NCBI GenBank assembly: GCA_020636155.1
Contig: JACJYM010000003.1
Location: 62,001-126,000, forward strand
Source: Lewinellaceae bacterium
GTDB lineage: Bacteria > Bacteroidota > Bacteroidia > Chitinophagales > Saprospiraceae
DNA: 64,000 bases
Direction: 5' to 3'
This document shows positions 46,201 to 53,350 of the stretch, piece after piece. Made by a program: the position numbers and the translations under genes. The number at the start of each line of letters is the position of its first letter. The stretch's first letter is position 1. Under the pieces are notes generated by a model. That model made no database searches, had not been told where the DNA came from, and was given only the letters and a program-made list of their open reading frames with translations.

Positions 46201-46589
46201 AAAAACCCTAATTTATATAAACTACTTTCTACATCCCCATGTCCAGAAAAGTAAAAATAGATGCGATCACCGGATTGGGATTTATTACTAAGTTCGTTCA
46301 TCGCAAAATAAATGTTTGCAATGGTTGCATCTTTGTTAGTCAATAGAGTAAGATTCTCGACTGGAACATTACCTCCCGATTTTGATTGAAGGTAATCGTA
46401 AAATTCCTTTGCATCTCGGTCTGCATATTGTAAATCAGGGTTTTTGTTATCGGCATAGTCTGAAATTCCTATTACGAGTGCATAGGTATTGCCATCAATT
46501 AATTTTTTGGGTTTTAAAGAGAATTGGGCTTGCATATATATCAGCGGTATTAAAACAAATACACTGACAATAAGTAGTTTTGATTGCAT
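43212..46589 (-). CDS. Secreted caspase-like protein with extended TPRs (1125 aa)
   Basis: The same design as its neighbour, but longer. The signal peptide ends about residue 22. The C14 domain has ALVIGISDYAD, H117 in FSGHGDVES and C172 in TDACHSG. The tail holds many TPR helices (YYERAIALAPSWPLPYSNLS; NFRSALKNNPNDPIIYKYLA; KAVVLNPNNASSKYK). In the middle is FDKDADGVPDSDF, a short Asp-rich loop like calcium-binding loops. It is the first gene of the two-caspase unit, with a promoter upstream shared in a divergent region with the CHASE2 unit. The peptidase is probably secreted, since the signal is at the N-terminus. Confidence 0.88.
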   Translation of the reverse strand: MQSKLLIVSVFVLIPLIYMQAQFSLKPKKLIDGNTYALVIGISDYADNKNPDLQYADRDAKEFYDYLQSKSGGNVPVENLTLLTNKDATIANIYFAMNELSNKSQSGDRIYFYFSGHGDVESSLYKLGFLIAYDTPFGNYLNNAIRIEDLNIMANTLSVEKNVQVILITDACHSGKLAGTDNRGRQLVGEQLAKVEKNEIRLASCQSDQLSQEDKLWGGGRGAFSYYLVNGLTGMADSGSKDGIITLLELKNYLQNNVLNDVMNFKSEEQLPIVEGNNFAKISMADTSALNSIIQNSTDNSSIASGGSRALVEVVSQDSKLLHKLSEVTLRDLDDIEDWRIMTKSQVLDGSKNLFGVSDTIYRLGDTNLERKTKYSNLLATAFHNEVQKAVNAYLSGDKEELERRQYYNVKNNEFQKYINLLEIALILADSSSNLHHILRVKKHYFKGLNDRLNMVISSNPDSLANEALLEQNKAYKLDSLAAYVINELGVIHNYLKDGTSNKYYERAIALAPSWPLPYSNLSSYYYHQKNDTLGIRFARKAIELNPELFMSYINLGRNLTLKNNYLIAEENFLKASRLNLNHYLPFEELAKIYSHELKYELSNYYYNESEKRKVGFLIFDKDADGVPDSDFAILPTMSVQDYYCEYDTTAFGKNDVFAYFCLGKQYMDVGKLKPAINNFRSALKNNPNDPIIYKYLAVCYFNDNKFTEAEYFFNLAEENYLDYEAFINYANELQKHQEYLECKVYDNYIQSYFQYNELPYYLAEVYTRTKRYDNAIEIYKQQCDIGQKVAYFKLAELYSSISRFRDEELTWTSLEKIDSMQSKYQLKYFYDQRISQKDNADLYRYYNGILLYNMAMTDDSYSDFQFSQLSSNDISTAELIVPGTNEIIYQELKISRPATLALEYFDQIAHLTSYPAEFQAEIFHRMGDLYSYKGEYEKAKLTYQKAVVLNPNNASSKYKFIDISERFDDYENILEQLYALDSKGQLDLDLLKTYSEYLCEAGDNNLAKTKIEHCKSIELFPDFDFMMAETLNEYFLKNYNTCLLLLNELNDSNTIPSYEVKYTQARIFALNDNPKAAFDSLNDALTQGFNYAWVLHNDPIFESFKNNENFQKILSLLPTHIIEN

Positions 46590-46673
46590 TCAATAGGTTT
46601 TTTTCTCGATATATAAATCTAAATAACTTGCGTTTTGAATGATTATTTAAGCCTCATGATTTTTGGAACAATA

Positions 46674-46702
46674 CAAAATTAAGTTTAGTTCAATTTAACC
46701 AA
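46674..46702 (-). promoter_or_regulatory. Promoter of the two-caspase unit
   Basis: On the minus strand, TTG (46702-46700) is followed after 18 nt by TAATTTTG (46681-46674), a full -7 match. The 5' leader would be about 80 nt. It is divergent from the CHASE2 promoter (46770-46800), which starts only about 70 bp away. Confidence 0.6.
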
Positions 46703-46769
46703 TTTATTTGAAAATAATCTAAAGAGATTTGGATGAAATTTTGCAAAAGCTCCTTTTAGAAAAAATTAA

Positions 46770-46800
46770 TTGCCTTTTCCTGTTAAATGGTGTATTTTTG
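46770..46800 (+). promoter_or_regulatory. Promoter of the CHASE2-FecR-caspase unit
   Basis: TTG (46770-46772) is followed by 20 nt and then TATTTTTG (46793-46800), a full match. It overlaps the ATG at 46787 of the long frame, so that ATG cannot be the start if this promoter is real. The next in-frame start is the TTG at 46820. Confidence 0.7.
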
Positions 46801-46819
46801 CAATACTAACTTTTTAAAA

Positions 46820-48091
46820 TTGCAAAGTAGAATACGAGAAGGTTTGTTATTTTCGTTCTTTTCCCTTGCAATACTTTTCGTATTGCATCACATACCATTC
46901 AACCAACTTTTTATTGACCCATTTAGTGAAGCGATAAAAAATCATGACGTGACTGATATCGCTTTGTCTGATTTTCGAGAAAAGACACAGGCAGATTTTG
47001 ATAAGCGAGTGTTCATTATAAACTCTGGTATTACAAATCGGAACGAAATTTACAAAATAACAGATTACCTTCTGAGACATCATGTCAAGGTTATTGGGAT
47101 TGACATCCTTTTTGATAGCCTTGAACATAAAGGTATCGACACACTGTTAGCCTCACAATTTGCCGATGATAGAGTTATATTGGGATATACTTTTGAAAGA
47201 AACAATCATGATGTTAGTCCTTCTTCGGATGAAAAAAGAATTGATACACTGCACAGAAGTCACGCATTTTTTTCTGATAATGCTACTGAATCCTACGTAA
47301 ATCTTGGGAGTAACGATGGTTTTGCAGTACGAACTTTTAATCCCCTTATCCATGTTGATTCAATAGATTACTTATCATTTGGCTTGTCACTTGCCTTAAA
47401 ATATGATTCCACTGTATTAACAGATATAAAAACAAGAAATAATGACAAAGAATGGATCAATTATAGACGACTCCAACCCGGCAGGGTTAATTTTATTTAT
47501 CCCATTAATAGTAAACATCTAACCCATTATAACACAATTAGTTCGAATAAATTTCTTGCAGATACTATAAAATTTCCTGATGATTATTTTGAAAATAAAA
47601 TCGTGTTGATTGGATTTATGGGCGAAAATGAAAAGGCTCTTTCGATGAATGACCGTTATTATACGCCGTTGAATGAGCAAAATATCGGTAAAAGTTTGCC
47701 TGATATGTATGGAGTAGTCATCCATGCAAATATTATTTCGATGTTATTGAATCGGGATTTTATTGATGATGTACCAGAAAACATACTTTACCTAATCGCT
47801 TTTTTTGTATTTTTTATCAATTATTTTATCATTGACTATTTGACTCAAAAAAAACTTTTTTTAACAACACTCACGGTAAGATTAGTACAGGTTTTTGAAT
47901 TTATTTTATTGCTTACGACCTGTATCATATTACTGGCACACTTCAATATTAAGTTGGGATTCATAATGAATATTACAGCTGTAGTTTTGTCTTTAGAATT
48001 ATTTGAATTTTTTAACCATAAGCTAAAGCCAAAAGTGGAAAAATATTATAACATTCTCCTTGAGAAGCTTAAAGAACCTAATTCTGCATGA
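46820..48091 (+). CDS. CHASE2-domain membrane protein without an output domain
   Basis: The CHASE2 sensor domain spans about residues 30-300. An N-terminal membrane helix (LLFSFFSLAILFVL) is followed by VFIINSG, KVIGIDILFDSL, DRVILGYTF and, later, FENKIVLIGFMGENE, all typical CHASE2 strands. Three hydrophobic segments follow (LYLIAFFVFFINYFII; LVQVFEFILLLTTCIILL; NITAVVLSLELFEFF). After them about 30 charged residues end the protein, so there is no kinase, cyclase or peptidase domain. I start at TTG 46820 because ATG 46787 falls inside the -7 element. It probably senses an extracytoplasmic signal and may pass it through the membrane to partner proteins. The next gene follows after about 40 nt. 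Confidence 0.82.
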   Translation: MQSRIREGLLFSFFSLAILFVLHHIPFNQLFIDPFSEAIKNHDVTDIALSDFREKTQADFDKRVFIINSGITNRNEIYKITDYLLRHHVKVIGIDILFDSLEHKGIDTLLASQFADDRVILGYTFERNNHDVSPSSDEKRIDTLHRSHAFFSDNATESYVNLGSNDGFAVRTFNPLIHVDSIDYLSFGLSLALKYDSTVLTDIKTRNNDKEWINYRRLQPGRVNFIYPINSKHLTHYNTISSNKFLADTIKFPDDYFENKIVLIGFMGENEKALSMNDRYYTPLNEQNIGKSLPDMYGVVIHANIISMLLNRDFIDDVPENILYLIAFFVFFINYFIIDYLTQKKLFLTTLTVRLVQVFEFILLLTTCIILLAHFNIKLGFIMNITAVVLSLELFEFFNHKLKPKVEKYYNILLEKLKEPNSA

Positions 48092-48133
48092 TGTCAAGTC
48101 GGATTAAATTTGAATAATAATAACACTATCCTC

Positions 48134-49048
48134 ATGAAATCAATATTATTTTTATCATTCATTCTTTTTCAAACTTCAGTTTATTGCACTTCCATAGAAG
48201 TAATTGCATTGACAGGCAAGGTTTATGGACAGACAGAAAGTAATGGTGAAATAAAATTTACAAATCTAACTTATGGGCCACTAGAAAATATTCAAAAAAT
48301 CATTGTGAAAGAAAATAGTGAGGTGACTATGGTCAATGAGGACAATTATATATGTAGGTTGAGAAGCGGTGAATATGTCGTTTCCAACTTAAAGTTCTTA
48401 GAAAGTGAGGAAGGCACCCTTTTTAACAAGTGCTGTGCTTATTTCAAATCATTCTTTAAAAGTCATAGTTCTTCGGAGTCTAAAAAATACTATGTGAATA
48501 ACATTTATGCTATTTCAAGAGGTAGTGAACAGATTCCAGAATTGGATTTTCCATTTGCTGGGGTTATAAGTATGGATTTTAATAGCTTAAGTTTTTACTG
48601 GACTCATAATTGTGATACCTGCGAGTACCTTTTTACCATCAATGATTTGGACAGTAAAAAAATAGTTTATAGTCAAATGCTCAAGAGTAAAGAGCTGACG
48701 ATCTACAATCCTCAAAAGTATTTGCAATACCAGCATGATTATTATTGGTCTGTAAAGTTGGCGGGACTAGATTTAGATTATAATGTGACTATATTTCATA
48801 TTTCCGCCAAAAATGTTTTAAATAACCATATTGAAAGTGTGAAATCAGAACTAGAAAATCTTTCTCTACCTCAATCTAATATGCTTCAATTCGTCTATGT
48901 TCTAAGTCGGCTAGAAGAGGATTCCGGACAAAATGATGCGATTTTATATGGTTTAAATGCAAGATTAAAAAGCGAATTGGGTGATGATGAAATATCACTA
49001 TTTGAAAATTTTATGTACGACCACATATCAAGCCAGGATAAACCTTAA
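48134..49048 (+). CDS. FecR-like envelope protein, paralogue of the GWG-repeat protein
   Basis: A 304-aa secreted protein with a signal ending near VYCTS. Its first domain (EVIALTGKVYGQ, NIQKIIVKENSEVTMV, RLRSGEYVV) looks like the FecR periplasmic domain. The second half (SFYWTHNCDTCEYLFTIND, HDYYWSVKLAGLD, FHISAKNVLNNHIE) is similar to the C-terminal half of the 454-aa protein, but without the GWG repeats. I use the ATG at 48134, since the TTG at 48110 adds only polar residues. It lies 8 nt before the metacaspase gene, so it is co-transcribed with CHASE2 and the metacaspase. Confidence 0.65.
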   Translation: MKSILFLSFILFQTSVYCTSIEVIALTGKVYGQTESNGEIKFTNLTYGPLENIQKIIVKENSEVTMVNEDNYICRLRSGEYVVSNLKFLESEEGTLFNKCCAYFKSFFKSHSSSESKKYYVNNIYAISRGSEQIPELDFPFAGVISMDFNSLSFYWTHNCDTCEYLFTINDLDSKKIVYSQMLKSKELTIYNPQKYLQYQHDYYWSVKLAGLDLDYNVTIFHISAKNVLNNHIESVKSELENLSLPQSNMLQFVYVLSRLEEDSGQNDAILYGLNARLKSELGDDEISLFENFMYDHISSQDKP

Positions 49049-49056
49049 CCTCGAGA

Positions 49057-51015
49057 ATGAAGGATTGGTATATGTTATTGGATACATACATAGGATGGAC
49101 TAAAACCTTACTCATTTTATTAATAGTGGGATGTTCGTTTCATTTACATGGAGAAAAATATGGACTTATAATTGCCATTGGAAATTACCCCACTGACAGT
49201 GGTTGGCAATGTATTTCTAGCCTCAATGATGTCACTTATGCGGAAGCCGCTTTACATTCTTTGGGATTTTCTGAAGCACATATTACAGTCATTAAAGATA
49301 ATGAAGCAACCAAGCAAAAAATCATTGATGCTTTTTTATTTCTTCGTGAAAAAGTTTCTAAGGGTGACATCGTTTTCATACATTTTAGCGGCCATGGCCA
49401 ACAGGTATTAGATGATAATAATGATGAAATAGATGGACTAGATGAGGCCATTGTTCCTTACGATTCGCCAATGCGTTACGTGAAAGAATCCAATGAAGGA
49501 CAATACTTAATAAGAGATGATTTTATCGGAGTCGAATTAAACAAGTTAAGGCAATTATGTGGAAATACTGGTCAAGTAATACTGGTTTTCGATTCTTGTC
49601 ATTCTGGGACGGTGGTACGAGGACTTGGAAAGTGCAGAGGAACAGATGTAATTATGGCTCCTTCTAACTTTATAGAACCTCCAAGTAGTGAAAGTTCCAT
49701 TGGATTGAATTCAATAAATGGTCAAGACTTGGCACCTTATTTTTCGTTTTATGGTTCTAGTGCAAAAGAACTGAATTTTGAATCTTTGGATTTAAACAAT
49801 CAACCTGTCGGTAGTCTATCTTTTTCTTTATATAGTAGTCTTGTTGAAAGCCAGGAGCTCGATTCTTGGAAAGAATTATACGATATGGTTAAATTAAAAA
49901 TGAAGAAAAGTTCACCTAGGCAGCACCCGCAATATGAAGGAATGACGGATACCCCGATATTTGATAGAGAAAGGCGAATTATTCAAGAAAACTCAATTCT
50001 AAATATGATAGATAAACAACGTATTGAAATAGAAGGAGGCTCTTTGAATGGAATTTCGGAAGGTACAAATGTTGAAATTTATGATAAATCGACTGGTGAT
50101 TTTATCGCAAAAGGCGAGGTTGTAAATGCGGATTTAGTCAGTTCGAAAGTAAATTTTTCTTCCGAATTAAATTTGGACGATGGAAAAATGTATTTTGTAA
50201 AAGTTTCAGATGATTTATTTACTAAGGAAAAACTATCAATTTATAATGCACTTTCGGACAGTAGTCCTTGGAGCAATATTTTAGATTCTGTCATGAAAAT
50301 AGGGTTTGTGCTTAAAAGCCTTAATCCAAATGCAGATATATCTATCCTCGAGGCACAAAATAACGTGCTGGACATTGTAGGGAAAGATGGGTATTATTTA
50401 TCATCATTTGATGTCGATGGCGACAACATTTTTCAAGATATTAAAGCGATATTAGTCAATACTTTGCAATGCAATTATCTTAGGTCTTTGCATGAGACAA
50501 ACCCAAAATATGACTTTTCATTAGCAATTATAGAGGTAGATAAGCATTCTCGAGAAGAATTAATTCTAACTGATAATAAAGAACTAAATATCAAAAGAGG
50601 TACGCATATTAAATTCAGAATAGTCAATGAAGGCATTGCCGGTGCTTATTTTTCATTGATTGATATCCAACCTGATAATCAAATAAATGTAATCATACCG
50701 TCCAATATCGAAAAATATACTGCCGAAGATTTTTTTCTTAAACCAGGTGAATTCTATGTTACCAATTTTGACCTTGAAGTTGCAGAGCCTTTAGGAGAGG
50801 AGACTGTTAAATTGGTTGTAACCTCTTATCCTTTAAATATTTCTAGATTGTTGGGAGTTAAAGGAGTAAGAAAAAAAGGGATAATACCCAAAAGCCGATT
50901 TGAACAGCTGTTATTTTCTAATTTTGACTCTGAAGATATGGGCAGTAGTGGATTTGCGACTCGCGGCAAGGATAAAATAACCACTAGTACCTTGTTTTTT
51001 AATATAGTGGATTAG
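49057..51015 (+). CDS. Secreted metacaspase-like protein with DUF4384-type C-terminus
   Basis: A 652-aa protein with an N-terminal signal (hydrophobic about 16-32). The C14 domain has GLIIAIGNYP, H113 in HFSGHGQQV and C181 in DSCHSG. The acidic stretch DDNNDEIDGLDEAIVPYD after the histidine is typical of metacaspases, which usually cleave after Arg or Lys and often need calcium. The middle has a beta-rich SH3-like part (IEIEGGSLNGISEGTNVEIY). The C-terminal domain (AYFSLIDIQPDNQINVIIPS, PLGEETVKLVVTS) matches DUF4384, common after caspase domains in bacteria. It closes the CHASE2 unit. Confidence 0.88.
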   Translation: MKDWYMLLDTYIGWTKTLLILLIVGCSFHLHGEKYGLIIAIGNYPTDSGWQCISSLNDVTYAEAALHSLGFSEAHITVIKDNEATKQKIIDAFLFLREKVSKGDIVFIHFSGHGQQVLDDNNDEIDGLDEAIVPYDSPMRYVKESNEGQYLIRDDFIGVELNKLRQLCGNTGQVILVFDSCHSGTVVRGLGKCRGTDVIMAPSNFIEPPSSESSIGLNSINGQDLAPYFSFYGSSAKELNFESLDLNNQPVGSLSFSLYSSLVESQELDSWKELYDMVKLKMKKSSPRQHPQYEGMTDTPIFDRERRIIQENSILNMIDKQRIEIEGGSLNGISEGTNVEIYDKSTGDFIAKGEVVNADLVSSKVNFSSELNLDDGKMYFVKVSDDLFTKEKLSIYNALSDSSPWSNILDSVMKIGFVLKSLNPNADISILEAQNNVLDIVGKDGYYLSSFDVDGDNIFQDIKAILVNTLQCNYLRSLHETNPKYDFSLAIIEVDKHSREELILTDNKELNIKRGTHIKFRIVNEGIAGAYFSLIDIQPDNQINVIIPSNIEKYTAEDFFLKPGEFYVTNFDLEVAEPLGEETVKLVVTSYPLNISRLLGVKGVRKKGIIPKSRFEQLLFSNFDSEDMGSSGFATRGKDKITTSTLFFNIVD

Positions 51016-51035
51016 CACGACTTTAGACGTCTCAA

Positions 51036-51464
51036 TTAATTACATTTCAGCACATCGTTATTTTCATAGTAGCAGGAATCTAAGGTAGGTACATAATGGT
51101 AGGAATGGCTGTTATTTGGCGTATTTTCCTCGCTGATATAGTTGCCATCCTTAAGGTTGATGCGGATATAATAATTGTCAAATTCCAAGTTGCTAAAAAG
51201 ACAAACCCCTTCATTGTTAGTCGTTCCGCTAGTAATGCGATCGTTATTAAGTATGGCATCTTCCTGATTTCTAAACAAAGCAACCGTCTCTCCGGCAAGT
51301 CCGAGGTATGCATCGCAATATGGGTCTAAGCATTCTTGCACGATGACTGATAATTTACAGTTTCTTGTTATGGTTGGATTATTAGTGATTGGGTCAGGCT
51401 CTTTTGAACATTGTACCAATAGAATGACCATTAGTAATATGACTGAAGTTTTTAATGGTTTCAT
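51036..51464 (-). CDS. Hypothetical lipoprotein with a carboxypeptidase-regulatory-like domain
   Basis: A 142-aa lipoprotein (signal ending VQC). The body has four cysteines in the mature part that could form disulfides and a strand pattern ending NNEGVCLFSNLEFDNYYIRI, like a small beta-sandwich of the CarboxypepD_reg or Cna-B type. It is convergent with the metacaspase gene with 20 nt between them. It could be an accessory to the caspase locus, but nothing but position supports this. Confidence 0.55.
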   Translation of the reverse strand: MKPLKTSVILLMVILLVQCSKEPDPITNNPTITRNCKLSVIVQECLDPYCDAYLGLAGETVALFRNQEDAILNNDRITSGTTNNEGVCLFSNLEFDNYYIRINLKDGNYISEENTPNNSHSYHYVPTLDSCYYENNDVLKCN

Positions 51465-51595
51465 ACGACGATTGTATTTTGCAATAAAATTAAGTGTTTT
51501 TATTCAGCTTGAAAAATAAAATATATCTAAACACTCATTTTGTATCGAAAATTCAGAGTGTTGTGGTTCTAAGAGTACACATTAGCCAATAATAG

Positions 51596-51630
51596 AAAAG
51601 GAGCAGAAATTGACATTTCCACTCCTTTTT
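51596..51630 (-). terminator. Terminator after the DUF937-OmpA gene
   Basis: On the minus strand, AAAAGGAG and CTCCTTTT pair, with a further GAAAT/ATTTC helix inside a TG/TG internal loop. T-runs at both ends suit both directions. It lies 28 nt after the stop codon. Confidence 0.85.
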
Positions 51631-51657
51631 ATTAATCAAAAAAACTTACTTTCAATC

Positions 51658-52992
51658 TTATTTTACAACCACAACCTCGATTCTTCTATTCTGAGCTTTT
51701 CCTTCTTCCGTGTCGTTCGATGCTACTGGATTTGCTTCACCGAATCCTTTTGTACCGATTCTGCCATCCGCGATACCATCACCCATCAATCTTGCTTTTA
51801 CTGCCATGGCTCTTGCACTAGAAAGTGTCACATTAGCAGCTGGGTCACCTACGTTATCAGTATAACCTCTTATTTCAATCTTTACATTTGGATAAGCTTT
51901 CAATATAGCGGCAATGTTATCGACTTCTGCAGCATCTTCTATTTCCGCTGAACCTGTTTTAAAGTTAAGGTTGTTGAATCTAAATACTGGATTTCCTTCA
52001 AAACCACCTTTGATAAAATTCATCATACTATCACCAGCAGAACCGGCGGCAAAAGTAATTTTATCTAATGCCGCTTTAGCTGTCTCGTCCACTACTGAGA
52101 AAACGCTTTTTAGAGCATCACTCGTCCAGTTTAAGGCACCAGCAGCTGCATCTCCTACTGCGTCAGAAGCAGATTTTGCCATGTCAGCCGCACCGCCAAC
52201 AACGTTTTCTGTTGCGTCTTTTGCAGTATCTACGGTGTTGTCAACAGCATTGCATCCTGTTCTGAATCCAAACCAACTTAATAGCATTAATATCAATAAT
52301 AATGGTAACAACCATCTCAATACGCTTTTTCCAGTTTTTACTGTACCTTTTGCAACATCACCCGCTACGTCAGCCGTTGCGCCTACTACTTTCTTACCTG
52401 CATCATAAGTTGCACTAGCTGCATTTCCAACCATTTCTTTTCCATCACTGAATAGGTTGGTCGCAAAACCAAGAATGCTTCCAAGTCCTGAAGGCATTGC
52501 GTTAGAAACAAATTTTTTCTGTCCCATAATAAGATCAGTCAACCCTGATACACCGCTATTCCCAACTTGTTTTCCTATCATTCCCATCAAGAATGGAGCA
52601 GCCATTTTTAACAAAGAACTGGTACTACCTGATTTTAATCCTGAACTTTTAGTGATGAAATCAACAAGTCCACCCATTTTATTTCCTAATAAAGAGTCAA
52701 TTATTCCTCCACCAGAATTCAAAAGACCATTTACACTACTAGCCCCACCAGAGAATATACCTCCTATGTTATTTAATATGTTACCATCTACGCCACCAAT
52801 CATTTTCATAATCGAATTAGCACCACTCTCACCTTTACCTACCGTATCAATGACAGAGCCTAAAAGTGCCGGAAAAGATGATCCTAAAGCGTTGGTTACA
52901 TTACTTTCAGATTCGCCTAAAAATGAACTCGCATTCTTGGCAAGTGTTCCGGTTACTTGGTCTTTTAATAAGTCTAAGATATTTACTGACAT
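51658..52992 (-). CDS. DUF937 and OmpA C-terminal domain protein
   Basis: A 444-aa protein that begins with a DUF937 region (about 1-185, low-complexity Gly/Ser/Asn; GSSFPALLGSVIDTVGKG) with no signal peptide. A single membrane helix at 227-243 (WLLPLLLILMLLSWFGF) follows. The next part is Ala/Asp rich. The C-terminal 110 residues (FKTGSAEIED, IEIRGYTDNVGDPAAN, LSSARAMAVKARL, GFGEANPVASN, NRRIEVVVVK) are the OmpA peptidoglycan-binding fold. Thus the DUF937 half is probably cytoplasmic and the OmpA half periplasmic, anchoring the protein to peptidoglycan. Downstream is a strong terminator. Confidence 0.9.
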   Translation of the reverse strand: MSVNILDLLKDQVTGTLAKNASSFLGESESNVTNALGSSFPALLGSVIDTVGKGESGANSIMKMIGGVDGNILNNIGGIFSGGASSVNGLLNSGGGIIDSLLGNKMGGLVDFITKSSGLKSGSTSSLLKMAAPFLMGMIGKQVGNSGVSGLTDLIMGQKKFVSNAMPSGLGSILGFATNLFSDGKEMVGNAASATYDAGKKVVGATADVAGDVAKGTVKTGKSVLRWLLPLLLILMLLSWFGFRTGCNAVDNTVDTAKDATENVVGGAADMAKSASDAVGDAAAGALNWTSDALKSVFSVVDETAKAALDKITFAAGSAGDSMMNFIKGGFEGNPVFRFNNLNFKTGSAEIEDAAEVDNIAAILKAYPNVKIEIRGYTDNVGDPAANVTLSSARAMAVKARLMGDGIADGRIGTKGFGEANPVASNDTEEGKAQNRRIEVVVVK

Positions 52993-53350
52993 CTTTTAAT
53001 AATTTGTTTTGATTTTAATAAAAAAGTATTTCAATGTTTTTATAAAACTAAGTTTTACGTTGTTTAAGACTAGTATAAGAAGAGAAAGTCACAAGGGTAT
53101 TTTTTATTTTGTAAATTTTATGTTCAAATAATTCAAGATTTACTAAATTATAATCTGAAAGGCGAAAGATATAAAGGTCACTACCAAATAATAATTTGAA
53201 ATTACTACGTCAAAATGGATTTATTATAACAGTCGCTTTAGAATTTATCCCTCATTGTCACTTCAATATTTTAACAAATCCTTATATCTGATGTTTATCT
53301 TTGGTTTTAAATATAATTACTATTTTTCCGACTTATTAAATATTTTTTTA
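52993..53350 (+). promoter_or_regulatory. Intergenic region with the receptor promoter
   Basis: A -7 element, TATCTTTG (53296-53303), lies 47 nt before the ATG at 53351. I see no TTG at the ideal -33 distance. On the minus strand no exact -7 match was found for the OmpA-family gene. No gene is supported in the gap. Confidence 0.5.

Noticed and set aside
46787..46819. ATG start of the CHASE2 gene at 46787
   Set aside because: The ATG is inside a full -7/-33 promoter; the TTG at 46820 fits better.
51914..52408. Plus-strand 164-codon frame opposite the OmpA-family gene
   Set aside because: It is a low-complexity shadow of the Ala-rich coding region of the DUF937-OmpA gene.
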